From: Chara braunii
Lineage: Eukaryota; Streptophyta; Charophyceae; Charales; Characeae
NCBI GenBank assembly: GCA_003427395.1
Contig: BFEA01000018.1
Coordinates: 976,626 to 996,749 of the forward strand
Direction of reading: 5' to 3'
DNA: 20,124 nucleotides
Part shown: positions 1-9,021 of the stretch, in pieces
How the letters are laid out: the number at the start of each line of letters is the position of its first letter
Numbering within the stretch: the stretch's first letter is position 1
The notes under the pieces: generated by a model
What the model was told of the DNA's origin: nothing
The model's database searches: none
The model's input: the letters and a program-made list of their open reading frames with translations, nothing else
Made by a program: the position numbers and the translations under genes

Positions 1-17
1 GAAGAAGGAGGAGGAAG

Positions 18-92
<75 letters not shown>
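1..92. repeat. GA-rich module and (GA)n microsatellite
   Basis: The window opens with a purine block (GAAGAAGGAGGAGGAAGGAG) that runs into about 36 uninterrupted GA units. The same block followed by a GA run recurs at 18698-18739, so it is probably part of a dispersed repeat rather than an independent microsatellite. No coding role is seen. Confidence 0.95.
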
Positions 93-97
<5 letters not shown>

Positions 98-480
98 GAT
101 GAAAGAAGATGTCGTCCTCCTCGTTGTCTCACCTGTAGGTAGCTGCCGCCGAACTGACTGTGTGGTCGCCCTGTGCACGTACCGCGCGGAGCCCAGCTAT
201 GGCGCCAAGTAAGCTCGCCGCTACAGGTAGGCCTCCGCTTCTCTCCCTACCTCCTGCACCTCTACTTCCTAGCTTCGCAGCACTGCGCCAGAATAGTGCA
301 GCCTCCAACCAGCAGTGTGTCGCTCAAGAAGTGAGCTACCCGAACTGTCTGTGCCCAGCCGCTGCCCAGCTATATGTAGCGCTGGGCGAGGCTGGGCCTG
401 CTTGGTGCTGGTCTCAAAACGACCCAGCCGGTCTGGACCCCTACCGGGCGACGTCCAGACTGTGCTGCTGATGCAGCAAA
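93..480. other. GC-rich DNA, no gene recognised
   Basis: About 390 bases of moderately GC-rich sequence. Open frames on both strands are short, rich in Ser, Pro, Arg and Cys, and match no family I know. A similar string (CTGTAGGTAG near 134 and CTACAGGTAG near 220) occurs twice. I see no splice-bounded exon or promoter that can be defended. Confidence 0.4.
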
Positions 481-640
481 GCGCGAAAACGTGCCTGGCC
501 TCCTTAGGCCATGCCTCTGGTGTACCCAGTCCCAAGGTCGTGCCTTGGGGACTGCAAGTTCGAAACGGTGCTTGAACCGACAAAAATAGGACAGCGCACA
601 CACACCAATAAATAAATAAATAAATAAAAAAATAAGTGTA
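481..640 (+). mobile_element. Possible tRNA-related SINE 3' part with (AAATA)n tail
   Basis: A B-box-like GTTCGAAAC lies near 559-567. About 40 bases upstream is TGGTGTACCC, a weak match to a Pol III A box. Downstream the sequence ends in an AATA-rich tail at about 607-640, as in many SINEs. No target-site duplication was found, and the A box is poor, so the call rests on box spacing plus tail. It could equally be unrelated GC-rich DNA with a simple A-rich repeat. Confidence 0.3.
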
Positions 641-1142
641 TTGCCTCTCATGTACCTGTGGCCTGAAAGGCCGCCGTGGGCCTCCAGGGCGCGTTCCATA
701 TGGCTCGCGGCCTGAGGGCCCTTCAGCAACCATCGGGCCCCTCAAATGGGCCCCGTGCCGGCGCAGCATGTAACAGTTGCCCATCTTTTCGTATAGACCG
801 AGATAATTACTTTACGTTCGTACATTTTGTCTAGCAATGTTTAGCCCGCAGTGCATTTCGGTGGCATTGTATCTATCGTGTTTCACTTGATCTGTGTTTA
901 TCCCGTTCCATAGCCTATTATGCATATCATGTACTACTGGTCCAGGAACCGATTCGTATTTTGTAGTTATAGCGCCGGTTACCAAATGAACCTTTCGCGA
1001 TAGATATAAAGATAACTTTCTTCAAATTTTTGCTCTCAGTGAGATCTGTACGAGTTCCAATTCTTATTTATGAAAATTTTAACGATATTTTTAATTTCAA
1101 CCGTCGGATAATTTCTCAGGAAAGCATTTAATCAATTTTAAT
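641..1142. other. Intergenic DNA, no gene recognised
   Basis: The first 140 bases are GGCC-rich (several GGGCC and GGCCTGAAAGGCC strings). The rest is AT-rich and without coding signal. The 14-base string CTGGTCCAGGAACC near 938 recurs near 13558. The string GGCCTGAAAGGCC near 661 recurs inverted near 18890, inside the tRNA-derived SINE insertion, which hints at a further shared repeat. Confidence 0.4.
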
Positions 1143-1166
1143 GTCATAAGTAGGGTCACCAGCCCA

Positions 1167-1202
1167 TACGTACGGAGGTCCCCGGACCGACCTCCGTACG
1201 TA
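1167..1202. repeat. Subterminal inverted repeat in the hAT-like element
   Basis: TACGTACGGAGGTC (1167-1180) and its exact reverse complement (1189-1202) are separated by 8 bases. With one mismatch the arms extend to about 18 bp. It lies 16 bp inside the left end and could be a subterminal transposase-binding palindrome or help snap-back of the terminus. Confidence 0.8.
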
Positions 1203-1263
1203 CGGGCGTTCGGGGTCTCGTACGGGGTCTGAACCCGGTGGCGTTNGGCCCCCGCCAAAAATT

Positions 1264-1640
1264 ATTTCGGGGCCTAAAAATAATTTTTTTTTTCTGAATT
1301 TTTTTTGTGAGTTCTCTATGACGTGGGGTACCTGCCCATGAATTTTCAAGTCATTTGGCTCAGCCAAATAGGAATTAAAAATCGCCAAAGATGGCGGTGT
1401 CAAAACGTGCTCGCCCAAGTTTTGTTTCACTTTTTACTTTCTGTTTTCACTTTAGTTCGGGGTCTTAACAATTTTATTATTTTTTGAAACTTTTTGAGTG
1501 GATTTTGCATGATGCAAAGTACACATCTGTAAATTTTCAGGGCATTTAGCTGTGCCAAAAAAAAATGAAAAATCGCCAAAGATGGCGGTGTCGAAAACAT
1601 GCTCGCGCACTCACTAAATTTCATTCTCTTTTTATTTTTA
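1264..1640. repeat. Diverged direct duplication within the hAT-like element
   Basis: Two units with a period of 191 bp. Both begin with TTCGGGG followed by T-rich DNA and contain a similar stretch centred on AATTTTCA. Both then carry an identical 25-base segment (1377-1401 and 1568-1592) whose core is the dyad CGCCA-AAGA-TGGCG, followed by a similar GTGCTCGC/ATGCTCGC. The flanks are clearly diverged while the 25-base core is unchanged. Confidence 0.75.
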
Positions 1641-1799
1641 TTTATTTTTATTATTAGTATTTGTTTTCCGTATTTTATTTTTATTTCAAATTTGGTAAGG
1701 AATTCGGATGTAATGCTCAGGCAAATATTGTTTAATTTATTTTTATCCACAGCATATCGTTTTTTCAGAGTTTTTTTATGACTTTGTTTTTTGTTTTTG

Positions 1800-1935
1800 T
1801 TTTTTGGGTCCGCGTTCGGCCCGAACGGCCGAACGCATCCCCAAGGGGTCCCATACGTTCGGGCGTTCGGGTTCGGGTTAGGGCGTTTGGGTTCGGGCGT
1901 TCGGGTTCGGGCGTTCGGCCCGTCCCGAACGCCGG
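1800..1935. repeat. GTTCGGG subterminal array
   Basis: GTTCGG-type heptamers and hexamers are repeated, with variants GTTTGGG and GTTAGGG, and an inverted CCGAACGG/CCGAACG pair near 1820-1835. The array sits just inside the right end of the hAT-like element, and a smaller counterpart (ACGGGCGTTCGGGG) lies near the left end at 1202-1216. Clustered short repeats next to the termini are typical transposase contact sites in hAT elements. Confidence 0.75.
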
Positions 1936-1973
1936 TTACCCTGGTCATAAGAATAATATATTTCGGATATTCC

Positions 1974-2341
1974 TTTTTTTTTTTTTTTTTTTGTAACAAA
2001 CACTCCCATCAGTGCTAGTAGTGCTGGTGAGAGCAGTCACCGCTAGCACTTTGGGCGAGACTCCATCTATTGGTGGGGAGTATCACCTGCTGGAAAGCGG
2101 GTCCAGCGTCCCTTTAACAAGATATGGCAAGGACATTCAGGGAAGGCTGCTGATGTCTGCTGTGTTTGTACCCAACTACCCTGTCTCTTCTTCCATCAAG
2201 GACCTACTTCCACTCTTTGGACAGCTCCTGCACCTTTTCCCCATGCCTTATGGTGCCAGATCTCACCTGTCAAACTAGTGCTGAGCTTCCCTTGTCTCAG
2301 GTGTGGGCTTTGAGGGAGGGGGTGAACCTGAAATATAGCCG
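1974..2341 (-). mobile_element. Short poly(A) retroelement with LINE-like 3' tail
   Basis: Read on the minus strand, the element starts near 2341 and ends in A19 (1974-1992 as T19). Direct repeats CGGATATTCC flank it at 1964-1973 and 2342-2351, a 10-bp target-site duplication that fixes both ends. Near the 3' end it carries the tail module (2061-2112) and then a hairpin (2011-2050) before the poly(A). The bases just before the module (CATATCTTGTTAAAGGGACG) resemble those at the same place in the LINE. The 5' part has no convincing Pol III promoter: a GGTTCACCCC near the start is an imperfect B box and no A box precedes it. It may be a SINE with an unknown head or a truncated or rearranged LINE copy. 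It landed 22 bp beyond the hAT-like element. Confidence 0.8.
2011..2050 (-). other. 3'-end hairpin of the short retroelement
   Basis: AGTGCTAG pairs with CTAGCACT across the ends of this segment, and an inner GTGCTG/CAG-T-CAC helix with one bulge continues the stem. It sits between the tail module and poly(A). Comparable hairpins of different sequence occupy the same place at 2697-2730 (LINE) and 14362-14401. Confidence 0.7.
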
Positions 2342-2351
2342 CGGATATTCC

Positions 2352-2640
2352 AATTGTTTTAATTCGTGACAAAAAAAAATCATAGCTGAATGCAGATTTT
2401 GAGCTAGATACGTATTCGCAGACATACGGTGAATAACACCAATATTGTAAATATTTCAATTGGACGGAGCCTTGACTCCTGAAATGCCGCAAAGCCTTCA
2501 AACTTCAAAGAGTTCATCACCCCCTCCGAGAGTGGAGCTTCATTCTTGAGGTGGTGGGTGCATTGATTTTTTAACTGCTATTTCCAAAAAAAATCATTCA
2601 TCGGATGCCACATCAGATGTACGTTCGAGCTTTAGCTACT

Positions 2641-2642
<2 letters not shown>
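2352..2642. other. Intergenic spacer, no gene recognised
   Basis: This is AT-rich spacer between the target duplication of the short retroelement and the poly(T) end of the LINE. No coding or structural signal was found apart from short A runs at 2370 and 2586. Confidence 0.5.
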
Positions 2643-2684
<42 letters not shown>

Positions 2685-2696
2685 GGGGCCTTAGTT

Positions 2697-2730
2697 GCTA
2701 GTGATGGTGTTAAAAGCACCCACCACTAGC
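2697..2730 (-). other. 3'-terminal hairpin of the LINE RNA
   Basis: GCTAGTGATGGTG pairs with CACCCACCACTAGC across an A-rich loop, with one internal irregularity. It lies between the tail module and the poly(A). The stem sequence differs from the hairpins at 2011-2050 and 14362-14401 but the position and pairing are kept. Confidence 0.7.
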
Positions 2731-2744
2731 AGCTCAGCCACTGG

Positions 2745-2797
2745 CTCCATTCTATTGGTGGGGAGCTGCACCTGCTGGAAACCGGGTCCAGCGTCCC
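2745..2797 (-). repeat. LINE 3' tail module (reference copy)
   Basis: Read on the minus strand this is GGGACGCTGGACCCGG, then TTTCCAGCAGGTG, then CTCCCCACCAATAG and TGGAG. The GCTGGA...TCCAGC portion can form a 6-bp stem with a 7-base loop. Related copies lie at 2061-2112, 7653-7678 (fragment), 9063-9115, 13317-13420 (tandem), 14300-14351, 15880-15930 (degraded) and 19420-19467. Confidence 0.9.
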
Positions 2798-2827
2798 TTT
2801 TACATAATATGTCTTGAAACGGAGAAC

Positions 2828-3110
2828 TTGCAATGAACAAAAGGACAGCCACCTCTTCAGCCCCCTAGGGCCGCCAGGAAGAAAAACAATAACTGCAATA
2901 ATCAGAAGGAGAGCTACCTCTTCAGCCCCATAGAGCCGCCAGGAAAAAACCATCTCTACTAGTAACTCATCCCCCTCTATCATATTCACTAAGCAACTCA
3001 TCTCTCTATCATATCCTAAAAAACAACTCCACCCCCCTTCCATACCACTGCAAATGGAGCAACGGCCACCATTACTCCCCCCCCCCTTCATACCATTGCA
3101 GATCCACCAA
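2828..3110 (-). repeat. Duplicated blocks in the LINE 3' UTR
   Basis: Three consecutive imperfect direct duplications are seen on the plus strand. The first has a 65-bp period, with CCGCCAGGAA at 2871 and 2936. The second has a period of about 30 bp (2956-3018), with AACTCATC and CTCTATCATAT in both units. The third has a period of about 50 bp (3025-3105), with CCCCCTTC-ATACCA-TGCA in both units. The last overlaps the end of the reading frame, so the C-terminal residues may derive from a duplication. Confidence 0.7.
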
Positions 3111-6100
3111 TGCCAGGTGCGAAGGGGGAAAAGGGTCCGGAAATGATTCTGGAGGTCTTAATATTGCACCTGGCTGGACATCAAACCAATCATAGAATAT
3201 AATCTTAAAATCCTTATTGATGCTTTCCCCATCCTCCTCCCCTCCTGGCCATTGCACCTTTCCCAGTTTCCCCCTTGGAGAATCGCCCAGCCAGTCCTTA
3301 GTGAAATTTAATATTTTCTTCTTTATATCCTGTTTTTGTTGCAACCTCTTGATTTCTTCTTTAGTTCTTTCCCATTGGTATCTCACCTCTGTTTCCACCA
3401 TTTGCTGCACTAGTTCCGACATTTCTCTGCCATCAATCTTAACCTTTTCCATTGTGAAAACACATCTTCTATACCACGCATAGCATGATTTCCTACCTAT
3501 GCTATACAGGTTCTGCTGAAAATTCGATAATGGAGTGAGAACCGGGTACCAATGTCCCAAGAGAATTGCCCTCCAGTCCCATGGCCAATCTATACCCGTT
3601 AATCTATTCCATACATAGTCCCACCGTCTCCATAACAGTTTTGCCCCTTGACATTGCAAAAAAATGTGCTCAATTGTTTCCCTTATCTTTCTGCTGGGAA
3701 ACGCCTCCACACACATGTCATACCATGGCAGAGCCACCCCCTTTGTTCCAAAGTGGAATGATCAATCAACCAGTCGTTTGTTGGCAGACATCTATGTACA
3801 ATCTGCCACTGTAGTGAGACAAAATTAGCCGGTCTTTCCTTGAAACCCTGACACCACTTGATTGGACTAAGCAAATCCTGATAAATATTCAGATGTCTGG
3901 CCCAACGCTCCCGTAAGACCGCCAAAACATCTACCCTGGGACGTAACAATCGATATGAAGCCTTGACTGATAGAGATTGCAGCTTTTGTGCCTTGCATCT
4001 TCTATTGGCACGCCAAGTCCATTCCACAGGATCTAAAGGAAGATCAGGTATAGGAATATTTGGACAGAAAACTTTCCATGTGTTTGAAGTCGTACTATAC
4101 AAAGCTCTTACTCTATATAAGGATTCAAAATTAAAGAACATTACTTTGTCCTGATTATGTTGCGCCAATATGTAATCCTTATGAATTGCAAAGAGATTTA
4201 TTAAGGCCCCATCTAGATGAGTTTCTATAATTTGTCCTAATACCCTGGAACCATCCGTCTGATATGCACATACCCAGTCACCATCCTCAAAGACTGGGCC
4301 CTTTTTCAGCATGGCTAACCAAGCCAAATGGATAGATGAAATAATGATTACAAGATTCTCTTCTAAATTATGTGCATACCTAATTTCCTTTCTTAATTGT
4401 TCCACCGATTTCCAACTCTTGTTTTCTGAATTCCGTAAGTCTTTGATTCTAATTATACCATGTTTAACCCAGATGGACCACGGGGATGTAGAGCTTATGT
4501 ACACCCTACCTTGTGCATCTGTGATCCACTTGTTTCCAAAGATTGGTTGTCTAAGTACTTCCTCGTACCTAGAAGGGGTTGATCTGTTAGGTATGGGTAA
4601 TTTTCGCCATATTTTCAATAAATTCACCCAAAAACCGTCTAATACCAGATCCTTCCGAACCTCTCCCTTCTCTCCCTTTTTTAAAGAGTGCGCCTTAGGT
4701 CGGGGGATAACCCAATACCTATCCTCCACCCAAGTTAGAGGATTTACATTATTTGTGGTTTGTGGAGCCAATCTGGGTATTTGTTCTAGAGCCAAGGATT
4801 GCCAAGGGAGATCTATAGCAAAACTTAAACGTATAATCCATTGAAGAGTCAATGCTTGGCATTGGATCATTGGATTCAAAATGCCCAAACCCCCCTTGTC
4901 TTTAGGTTGTATGAGAACTTGCCATGCTACTCTGGGGATTACATGAGATGTCTCGTGGTTACCTCGCCATAAGAAGGCCGTGAGCTGTCTCCGGAGATCT
5001 TTAACTGAGTTCCTGTTCAGTGCCCATAAGGCAGACTTGTACCAAATTGACCCAAGGATTACATTGTTAATAACCAAAGCTCTGCCGAAAATAGAAGTAT
5101 GTAAATTTTTCCATTGTTTTATTTTCTGTGACGATTGAAAAGTTATCCATACGTCATTAGAAATTGGTTTCCCTTTTGCTGTGAGCACCACCCCCAATAT
5201 TCTGATAGGTGTCTCTAATGCCATCCACTTCACCTTAGGAATCTCAGGCGGCCTGTCTCATTGAGAATGAATCCACCAACCTTAGGTTTTACTTCCCCAA
5301 TTAACTTCCATATCCGATAGAAGGGAGAATTTATCCATCAATGCTTTCATTTCCTCCATGTTTTTTTGCGATGCCTCCATCATTATGGTTAGATCATCGG
5401 CAAACATAGAGCAGATTGGTATAACTTCCTCTGGAATACCTGAAATGTGAAGCCTTTTAATATTCTTATTTACTCTGAGGTTTGCTCCTAATGCTTCCAT
5501 TATAATTACAAAAAGAAAAGGGGCAAAAGGATCTCATTGCCTAACTGATTTTTTGAGATGTATTTCTGGTGAAAGTAGACCATTGACCTGGACCCTTGTG
5601 GTAGCATTTGAATGCAGTATAGTAATCCATTTACGAATTATTGGACCAAAATTCATTTTTTCCAGACATGCATCCAAAAACCTCCAATCCACATGATCAT
5701 ATGCTTTTTCAAAATCTATGAAAACAAAGGATGCATTCTGATGATTTTGACGAGATAATTTAATCATCTCATTAATGAGTAGGATATTATCTTGTATATT
5801 CATATCCTTAATAAACCCTGTTTGTGAAGGGTGAATAATATCTGGCATTAATGGGATGAACCTATTAGCAATAGCCTTGGCCAACATCTTATATACGACA
5901 GTAAGTAAGGTGATTGGCCTATAGTTCCTTATATTTTTCTTATCCCCTCTTTTTTGTGTAATAGGATAAATATCCCTTGTCCAACTATTTCTCCCATGCA
6001 TCCTGATTCCTGGACCTGTCTATAAAATTTCATTAGGTCATCCGAAAAATGCGGCCACATTGTGTCCCAAAATTCTTTAGGGAAACCATCGAAACCTGGG

Positions 6101-6776
6101 GTTTTATCCTCCTCCATTTGTAACAACGTCATCCATATTTCCTCCTTGGTGATGGGTTCCTCCAGTCTTGCTCTTTGTTGTTGAGTTATTTCTTGTGTCA
6201 TAGGGGCAAAAAAATCTTGAATATTCAAATTAAATACCTCCGTATCTACCCTTGACACGAAAAGATTTAAAAAAAAATCATATGCTACTTTCAAACTACT
6301 AGCTGAGGTGAAAGGTTCCTGTATCGGTCTTTGTAACGGATCCATTAGCCCTTCGATAGATGTACGTCTAGTTCTGAATCGAGCAATAGAGAAAAAGGAT
6401 AAGTCAATTTGTCCTTCCGTTAAATGTTTAAATAATTTTCTCTGATTATATATCCTTGCCAACGATGTTGGGCAAAAGTGAGTAATTGATTCTTCAGTTC
6501 TAGAATATCTACTGGTTGAGATAGTTGTTCTGGAATGTCCTGTTGTTCGTAATGAAGAATTTGTTCCTGAATCGACATTTCCTGATTGTATCTTTCTTTG
6601 ACCATTAACTTAGAATATTCATTGCACTTTTTTGCCAAAAATACTAGTCCATTATTAAACCATGCTATATATAAGTCTTGTCTATCCTTAGTAGAATGTC
6701 AAAATTGCCACACATCCTGTATGTAGCTTCTAAAATCCCTACGCTTGAGGAGAGATGAGTTGAGTTTGTAGAAACC
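3072..6776 (-). pseudogene. LINE ORF2 remnant (reverse transcriptase, zf-RVT-like end)
   Basis: ORF2 copies LINE RNA into DNA at the nicked target. In order along the minus strand: a linker with the KLN-S-LL signature (6740-6776); KTPGFDGFPKEFW of the RT fingers (6067-6105); NYRPITLL near 5900; the palm motif IDFEKAYD (5696-5719) with its catalytic Asp; RQ-stop-DP, where the conserved Gly codon is now TGA (5534-5536); and FADD (5393-5404), the Y/F-A-D-D active site. Then come the thumb (ILGV), an FLWRG...GGLG region, HRCLPTN, and a Cys/His stretch with ETIEHIFLQC typical of the zf-RVT domain in plant L1 elements. Stops lie at 6699-6701, 5534-5536, 5282-5284 and 5258-5260. Frameshifts lie near 6440-6462, 5944-5957 (an A run) and 3683-3737. 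Between these lesions the frame is well preserved, so this is a fairly young dead copy. Confidence 0.93.
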
Positions 6777-6794
6777 CCTACCCTCATGATAACC

Positions 6795-6809
6795 TTTTTT
6801 TTTTTTTTT
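6795..6809. mobile_element. Poly(T) insertion between near-repeats
   Basis: A T15 run lies between CTCATGATAACC (6783-6794) and CTCATAGTAACC (6812-6823), which match at 10 of 12 bases. This resembles a bare poly(A) retroposition with an aged target duplication. It coincides with the apparent 5' limit of the LINE, so it could have inserted into the LINE rather than marking its end. Confidence 0.5.
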
Positions 6810-6823
6810 GACTCATAGTAACC

Positions 6824-7615
6824 TGTTTGAACTTTGAAAGGAATCTGTGATCATTTCAGCATGCTGCGTGTTTAGTTAGTTTTTCAGAACTTTTTCTGCA
6901 ATGATTAGGAATTTAATATTTATGATGATAGTCTGAGTTTTGTGTCCAACCGGACTGATAATAGTCATGTGTGCTCGTTATAGGCACATACGAGGTTTGT
7001 TATGGATGGACTTGATTCTTTCCTTTTGATCAAGCGAATGACTTCGTCTTCCATGCGAAAATCAATCTTATGGATGGACTTGATTCTTTCACCGTAGGCT
7101 CTTTCCCCGTAGGCAGTCATGTGATCTGCCTCAGTACCCTTTCTTGCACTTTAAAGTAGGCATATGTAATCTTTACAGTCCGCCATCCGTATGTCTCGTT
7201 TGCTTTTTCGTAATTTATGTACTTCCCCGCACTATATAGAACAACTTGAACAAGTTTTTCAGTGACCTTTTATATTGCTAATTAACCATGACAATGATGG
7301 CATAGCTTTAAAAAATAAAAAATAAATTAAAACAATCCTCTTAAATTCTGGGAGGGACCCACTCTGGTTGCTTATCACCAACGAGCATAAAAGAGCAGAA
7401 TACATGAGATATGATGATCAACGTGACCTAAAACTGCTACTCAGCAGCATTGCGTGTGTCGTCAAGGTTATAAAAAAAAATGTCTTTAAAATCGAATGCT
7501 GAAAACACAACTGTCGCGTTCACTCCGTATCGAATTCTGGCTTCATCAGTGTTGTTTCGCAGTCGGGCTACGAATTGATTCGTACCCTGCAACGTAAAAC
7601 GCAACTGTTTTTTCT
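6824..7615. other. AT-rich intergenic DNA with a 23-bp direct repeat
   Basis: No coding frame is supported on either strand. A perfect 23-bp direct repeat containing TATGGATGGACTTGATTC occurs at 7000-7022 and 7068-7090 (period 68). A TGATCACAG string on the minus strand near 6850 could be a relic of the LINE endonuclease C-terminus, but the frame is closed and I do not claim it. A (TA)n-like run lies at 7621-7641. Confidence 0.5.
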
Positions 7616-7652
7616 GATGAATATATATATAAATATATATTTAATACTGACC

Positions 7653-7675
7653 GCTCCATTTATTGGTGGGAGAGC

Positions 7676-7678
<3 letters not shown>
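7653..7678 (-). repeat. Truncated copy of the LINE tail module
   Basis: GCTCCATTTATTGGTGGG matches the 3' part of the tail module (read on minus: CCCACCAATAAATGGAGC). It lacks the GCTGGACCC part and a correctly placed poly(A). The adjacent poly(T) is on the wrong side and has its own flanking duplication, so it is a separate event. Confidence 0.55.

Positions 7679-7679
<1 letters not shown>

Positions 7680-7711
<32 letters not shown>
7680..7711. mobile_element. Bare poly(T)32 insertion with 8-bp duplication
   Basis: A pure T32 run is flanked by GAGCAAGA at 7672-7679 and 7712-7719. Nothing but the homopolymer lies between the duplicates, as expected if only a poly(A) RNA end was reverse-transcribed at the target. 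Slippage during expansion will have changed the original length. Confidence 0.65.
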
Positions 7712-7712
<1 letters not shown>

Positions 7713-8028
7713 AGCAAGAGCAAGTTGATAACCCATGATACTACTTTTGATGCATCTCGTGACGGCTCATTATAGGTTGGTACAATTGGTTTCCTTCTTG
7801 ACAATATACCCTTGTAATTTGGGAATCCGATTGGATATGTCCTCCTCACTCTTCCTACCTCCTCCCCTCACCTTGGCTGGCCCCAACAAACACCCCCACA
7901 ACGCTAACAGCATATTACATGGACTTGATCCCCCAATGGTCTCCTCCCCCGCTTCCACCTTACATTCAACGGAATCTTAAACAATTACCATCAGGTAATC
8001 GACACAGCCCCGATATGTGAATAAACTG

Positions 8029-8239
8029 CCATTTCTTCAAAATGGACATCTTTTATTTTTTTAACGAAATTGAAACCGAGTTTTTTGGCCGAAAACTCAT
8101 CAAAATTTGTTGTTCCTGAGGGTCCGGCGTTTGTGAAACGCTGGACCCTCAGGAACAACACATTTTGACGAGTTTTCGGACAAAAAACTCGGTTTCAATT
8201 TCGTTCAAAAAATAAAAAATGTCCATTTTGACGAAATGG
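8029..8239. repeat. Near-perfect 211-bp foldback (104-bp arms)
   Basis: The left arm 8029-8132 and right arm 8136-8239 are reverse complements over 104 bases with 7 mismatches and no indels; only GTG (8133-8135) is unpaired. Each outer end has a minor dyad of its own, CCATTT...AAATGG. There are no coding signals. No target duplication is evident next to the arms (left flank AAACTG, right flank TCGTTA), so transposon origin is not proved. Candidates are a foldback or MITE element, a recent inverted duplication, or a hairpin RNA locus feeding small-RNA production. A transcript from either strand would form an almost continuous long duplex. Confidence 0.9.
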
Positions 8240-8319
8240 TCGTTAATATGGAAAACATTATACCTTACCTAAGGTAAAAGGACATGCATCCTGCAGATTA
8301 GGCGATATAACAAAGAACG

Positions 8320-8322
<3 letters not shown>

Positions 8323-8353
<31 letters not shown>
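8323..8353. mobile_element. Bare poly(T) insertion with 9-bp duplication
   Basis: About 31 T residues are flanked by GAACGAACT at 8315-8323 and 8354-8362. The duplicates are perfect and abut the homopolymer, matching the pattern at 7680-7711. Confidence 0.7.
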
Positions 8354-8354
<1 letters not shown>

Positions 8355-8760
8355 AACGAACTGTTATCATCCAAACTTGGAAAACGTGACATGCATTTTT
8401 TTTTATAATCGTATTAGAAAAAGAAATGTGGAGATAATTACTGTACAAACCAGTTTCAAAATTCCACAGAAACTGAAAAGTGATCGTATGATCCCACCCA
8501 ATATCACAAGCTATGTCAGTATGAACATTTGAAAGAACTTGGTCCTTCACATAATATCTGAAGTGGTGGGTACAACGCAGAACCGTCAGCAGTATATTCT
8601 ATCACCCCCGGATCGTAATCCTGAACAGACCGATGTCGAGTGTGCAGCATCTTGGTGGGAAAAAGTCGATTGTTCTTCTTTGAATCAAGGTCATTATGAT
8701 TGTGTGCGTGCAAGTAGCAGAAGGTACGATTCTCACACAATGAAATAATACATATTTCCA

Positions 8761-8773
8761 AAAAAAAATAAAA

Positions 8774-8810
<37 letters not shown>
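8761..8810. repeat. A-rich run and (AAT)n microsatellite
   Basis: Poly(A) passes into about 12 AAT units. ATAATACATAT occurs on both sides (about 8746-8756 and 8805-8815), so this may be another poly(A)-type insertion whose tail turned into an AAT repeat. The overlap of the flank with AAT units makes the duplication uncertain. Confidence 0.75.
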
Positions 8811-8811
<1 letters not shown>

Positions 8812-9021
8812 ATATACAAGGATAGGGTCAACACAGGTAACGAACTGGGATGATAAAGGAGCTAGAGTCTCTGTCCTGGATGAGTGGTGGGTGGGGCATT
8901 TGAGGGGGAGGAGGTGAGGGGACCGCACGTGACGTAGTCAAGGCGGGTGCAGCCGTGCCTGATGTATGACTGGGAGCTGACAACCGCCGGCATCCAGCAA
9001 CCCATCCATCCAAGCCTATTG

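Larger units (their letters stand above)
1151..1943. mobile_element. Non-autonomous hAT-like DNA transposon (MITE)
   Basis: A 793-bp element lies between two identical 8-bp direct repeats, GTCATAAG at 1143-1150 and 1944-1951. Its ends are imperfect terminal inverted repeats: the left begins TAGGGTCACCAGCC, and the right, read inward, begins CAGGGTAACCGGCG. An 8-bp target duplication and YA-GGG termini are the known hallmarks of the hAT superfamily. No transposase frame is present; the interior is AT-rich with an internal duplication (1264-1640), and both subterminal zones are rich in CGTACGG or GTTCGGG strings, as expected of transposase-binding subterminal repeats. It would need a hAT transposase in trans. 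One ambiguous base lies at 1246. The superfamily call is inference from TSD length and termini only. Confidence 0.78.
2643..6790 (-). mobile_element. 5'-truncated L1-type LINE
   Basis: On the minus strand the element runs from about 6790 to the tail module at 2745-2797, a 3' hairpin (2697-2730) and a poly(A) of 38 bases (T38 at 2643-2680). It encodes a mutated ORF2 with the linker to the endonuclease, a reverse transcriptase and a cysteine-containing C-terminal region, but no recognisable endonuclease domain or ORF1, so the 5' half is missing. The 3' UTR (2798-3071) is made of successive imperfect duplications. I could not find a target-site duplication, so the 5' limit is approximate: a T15 insertion at 6795 sits where the coding match fades, and the element may continue beyond it in degenerate form. 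Confidence 0.88.

Noticed and set aside
4311-4844. A 177-residue plus-strand frame
   Set aside because: It is antisense to the well-supported LINE ORF2 and has no motif of its own.
6840-6960. LINE endonuclease C-terminus upstream of the RT
   Set aside because: A DH-containing snippet can be read on the minus strand, but stops are frequent and no other endonuclease motif (such as GDFN) is visible.
8122-8150. Tail module copy at the centre of the foldback
   Set aside because: ACGCTGGACCC matches the module for 11 bases only and the rest does not follow, so it is most likely coincidence.
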